This document shows, piece after piece, positions 13,674 to 13,899 of a stretch of 13,899 nt of DNA. How positions within the stretch are numbered: the first letter of the stretch is position 1; every line of letters starts with the position of its first letter. This stretch comes from Oceanococcus sp041619315 (GTDB taxonomy: Bacteria > Pseudomonadota > Gammaproteobacteria > Nevskiales > Oceanococcaceae): NCBI GenBank assembly GCA_041619315.1, contig JBFKEC010000060.1, positions 1 through 13,899 of the forward strand. Direction: 5' to 3'. The position numbers were made by a program, and so were the translations under genes. The notes under the pieces are model-generated. The model worked only from the letters and a program-made list of their open reading frames with translations, made no database searches and was not told the origin of the DNA.

Positions 13674-13899
13674 TCAACCGGGCGGTGGCGCGCGCAGCGC
13701 TTGCAGCACGCGTTCATCGCGCTCGTAGACATCGGCGCGCTGCTGCAAGCGGCCGCTGTCATCCACCCAGGCTGTCCAGTACTGCAAATGCACCGGCACC
13801 GGACTGGTCAGTGACACGACCTTGTCGAGCGGTTGATTCGACGCGGCTGGCCACACCCCATCATTGCCCGTCAGCCACACGGCCAGATCACGCGGATTC
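13674..13899 (-). CDS. L,D-transpeptidase (YcbB/LdtD-like), C-terminal fragment
   Basis: Only the last 74 or so residues are in the window; the gene continues past the right edge. The visible part has the tail seen in YcbB-type L,D-transpeptidases: a DLAVWL helix, then PVPVHLQYWTAWVDDSGRLQ (strand-rich) and a short ADVYERDERVLQAL end. Such enzymes are anchored in the inner membrane with a periplasmic catalytic domain and make 3-3 peptidoglycan crosslinks with an active-site cysteine, which lies outside this window. The stop (TGA 13676-13674) is one base from the convergent pmbA stop. Neighbouring mpl makes a loose cell-wall theme, but the strands are opposed, so they are not cotranscribed. 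Confidence 0.85.
   Translation of the reverse strand, partial: NPRDLAVWLTGNDGVWPAASNQPLDKVVSLTSPVPVHLQYWTAWVDDSGRLQQRADVYERDERVLQALRAPPPG

Noticed and set aside
1..13899. Mobile elements, CRISPR arrays, tRNA or rRNA genes
   Set aside because: No transposase or integrase frames, no spaced direct repeats, no target-site duplications and no cloverleaf or rRNA-like stretches were seen by eye.

Overview
The window is about 13.9 kb of GC-rich (roughly 60% by eye), densely packed chromosomal DNA. It looks like core genome of a gammaproteobacterium. YheS-type ABC-F, YcbL, Ppa, Adk, RNase D, Mpl and PmbA all read like gammaproteobacterial proteins. A pyrophosphate-dependent phosphofructokinase beside ppa and adk, and a zinc-type adenylate kinase lid, point away from the enterics and towards Xanthomonadales/Nevskiales-like or methylotroph-like lineages; this placement is inference. 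I see no tRNA, rRNA, insertion sequence, integrase, CRISPR array or phage gene.

Layout, left to right: (1) 1-1696 (+): the 3' part of a GGDEF diguanylate cyclase gene, then a YcbL-type metallo-beta-lactamase-fold hydrolase. (2) 3099-1687 (-): a tightly coupled three-gene operon for exported proteins (small secreted helical protein, lipoprotein, six-cysteine secreted protein), none recognised. (3) 3233-4600 (+), divergent from that operon: a one-component regulator joining a LuxR-type helix-turn-helix to an alpha/beta-hydrolase domain that lacks its nucleophile and catalytic histidine. A perfect 18-bp palindrome lies between the two. (4) 6498-4597 (-): yheS, preceded by two strong hairpins that follow ppa. 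(5) 8427-6595 (-): pfp and ppa, an operon of two enzymes that both consume pyrophosphate, diverging from adk (+). (6) 10354-9284 (-): rnd, diverging across 30 bp from a (+) operon of a five-helix membrane protein, mpl and pmbA with 4-nt spacings or overlaps. (7) 13899-13674 (-): the C-terminal end of an L,D-transpeptidase that runs off the right edge.

Functional themes: regions 5 and 6 are housekeeping (pyrophosphate/adenylate energetics, RNA maturation, peptidoglycan recycling). Regions 2 and 3 are the least explained part and the best candidate for something undescribed: a ligand-sensing pseudo-hydrolase regulator, a symmetric operator-like site, and an uncharacterised cell-envelope operon transcribed away from it. 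The functional link between these three is inferred only from arrangement.
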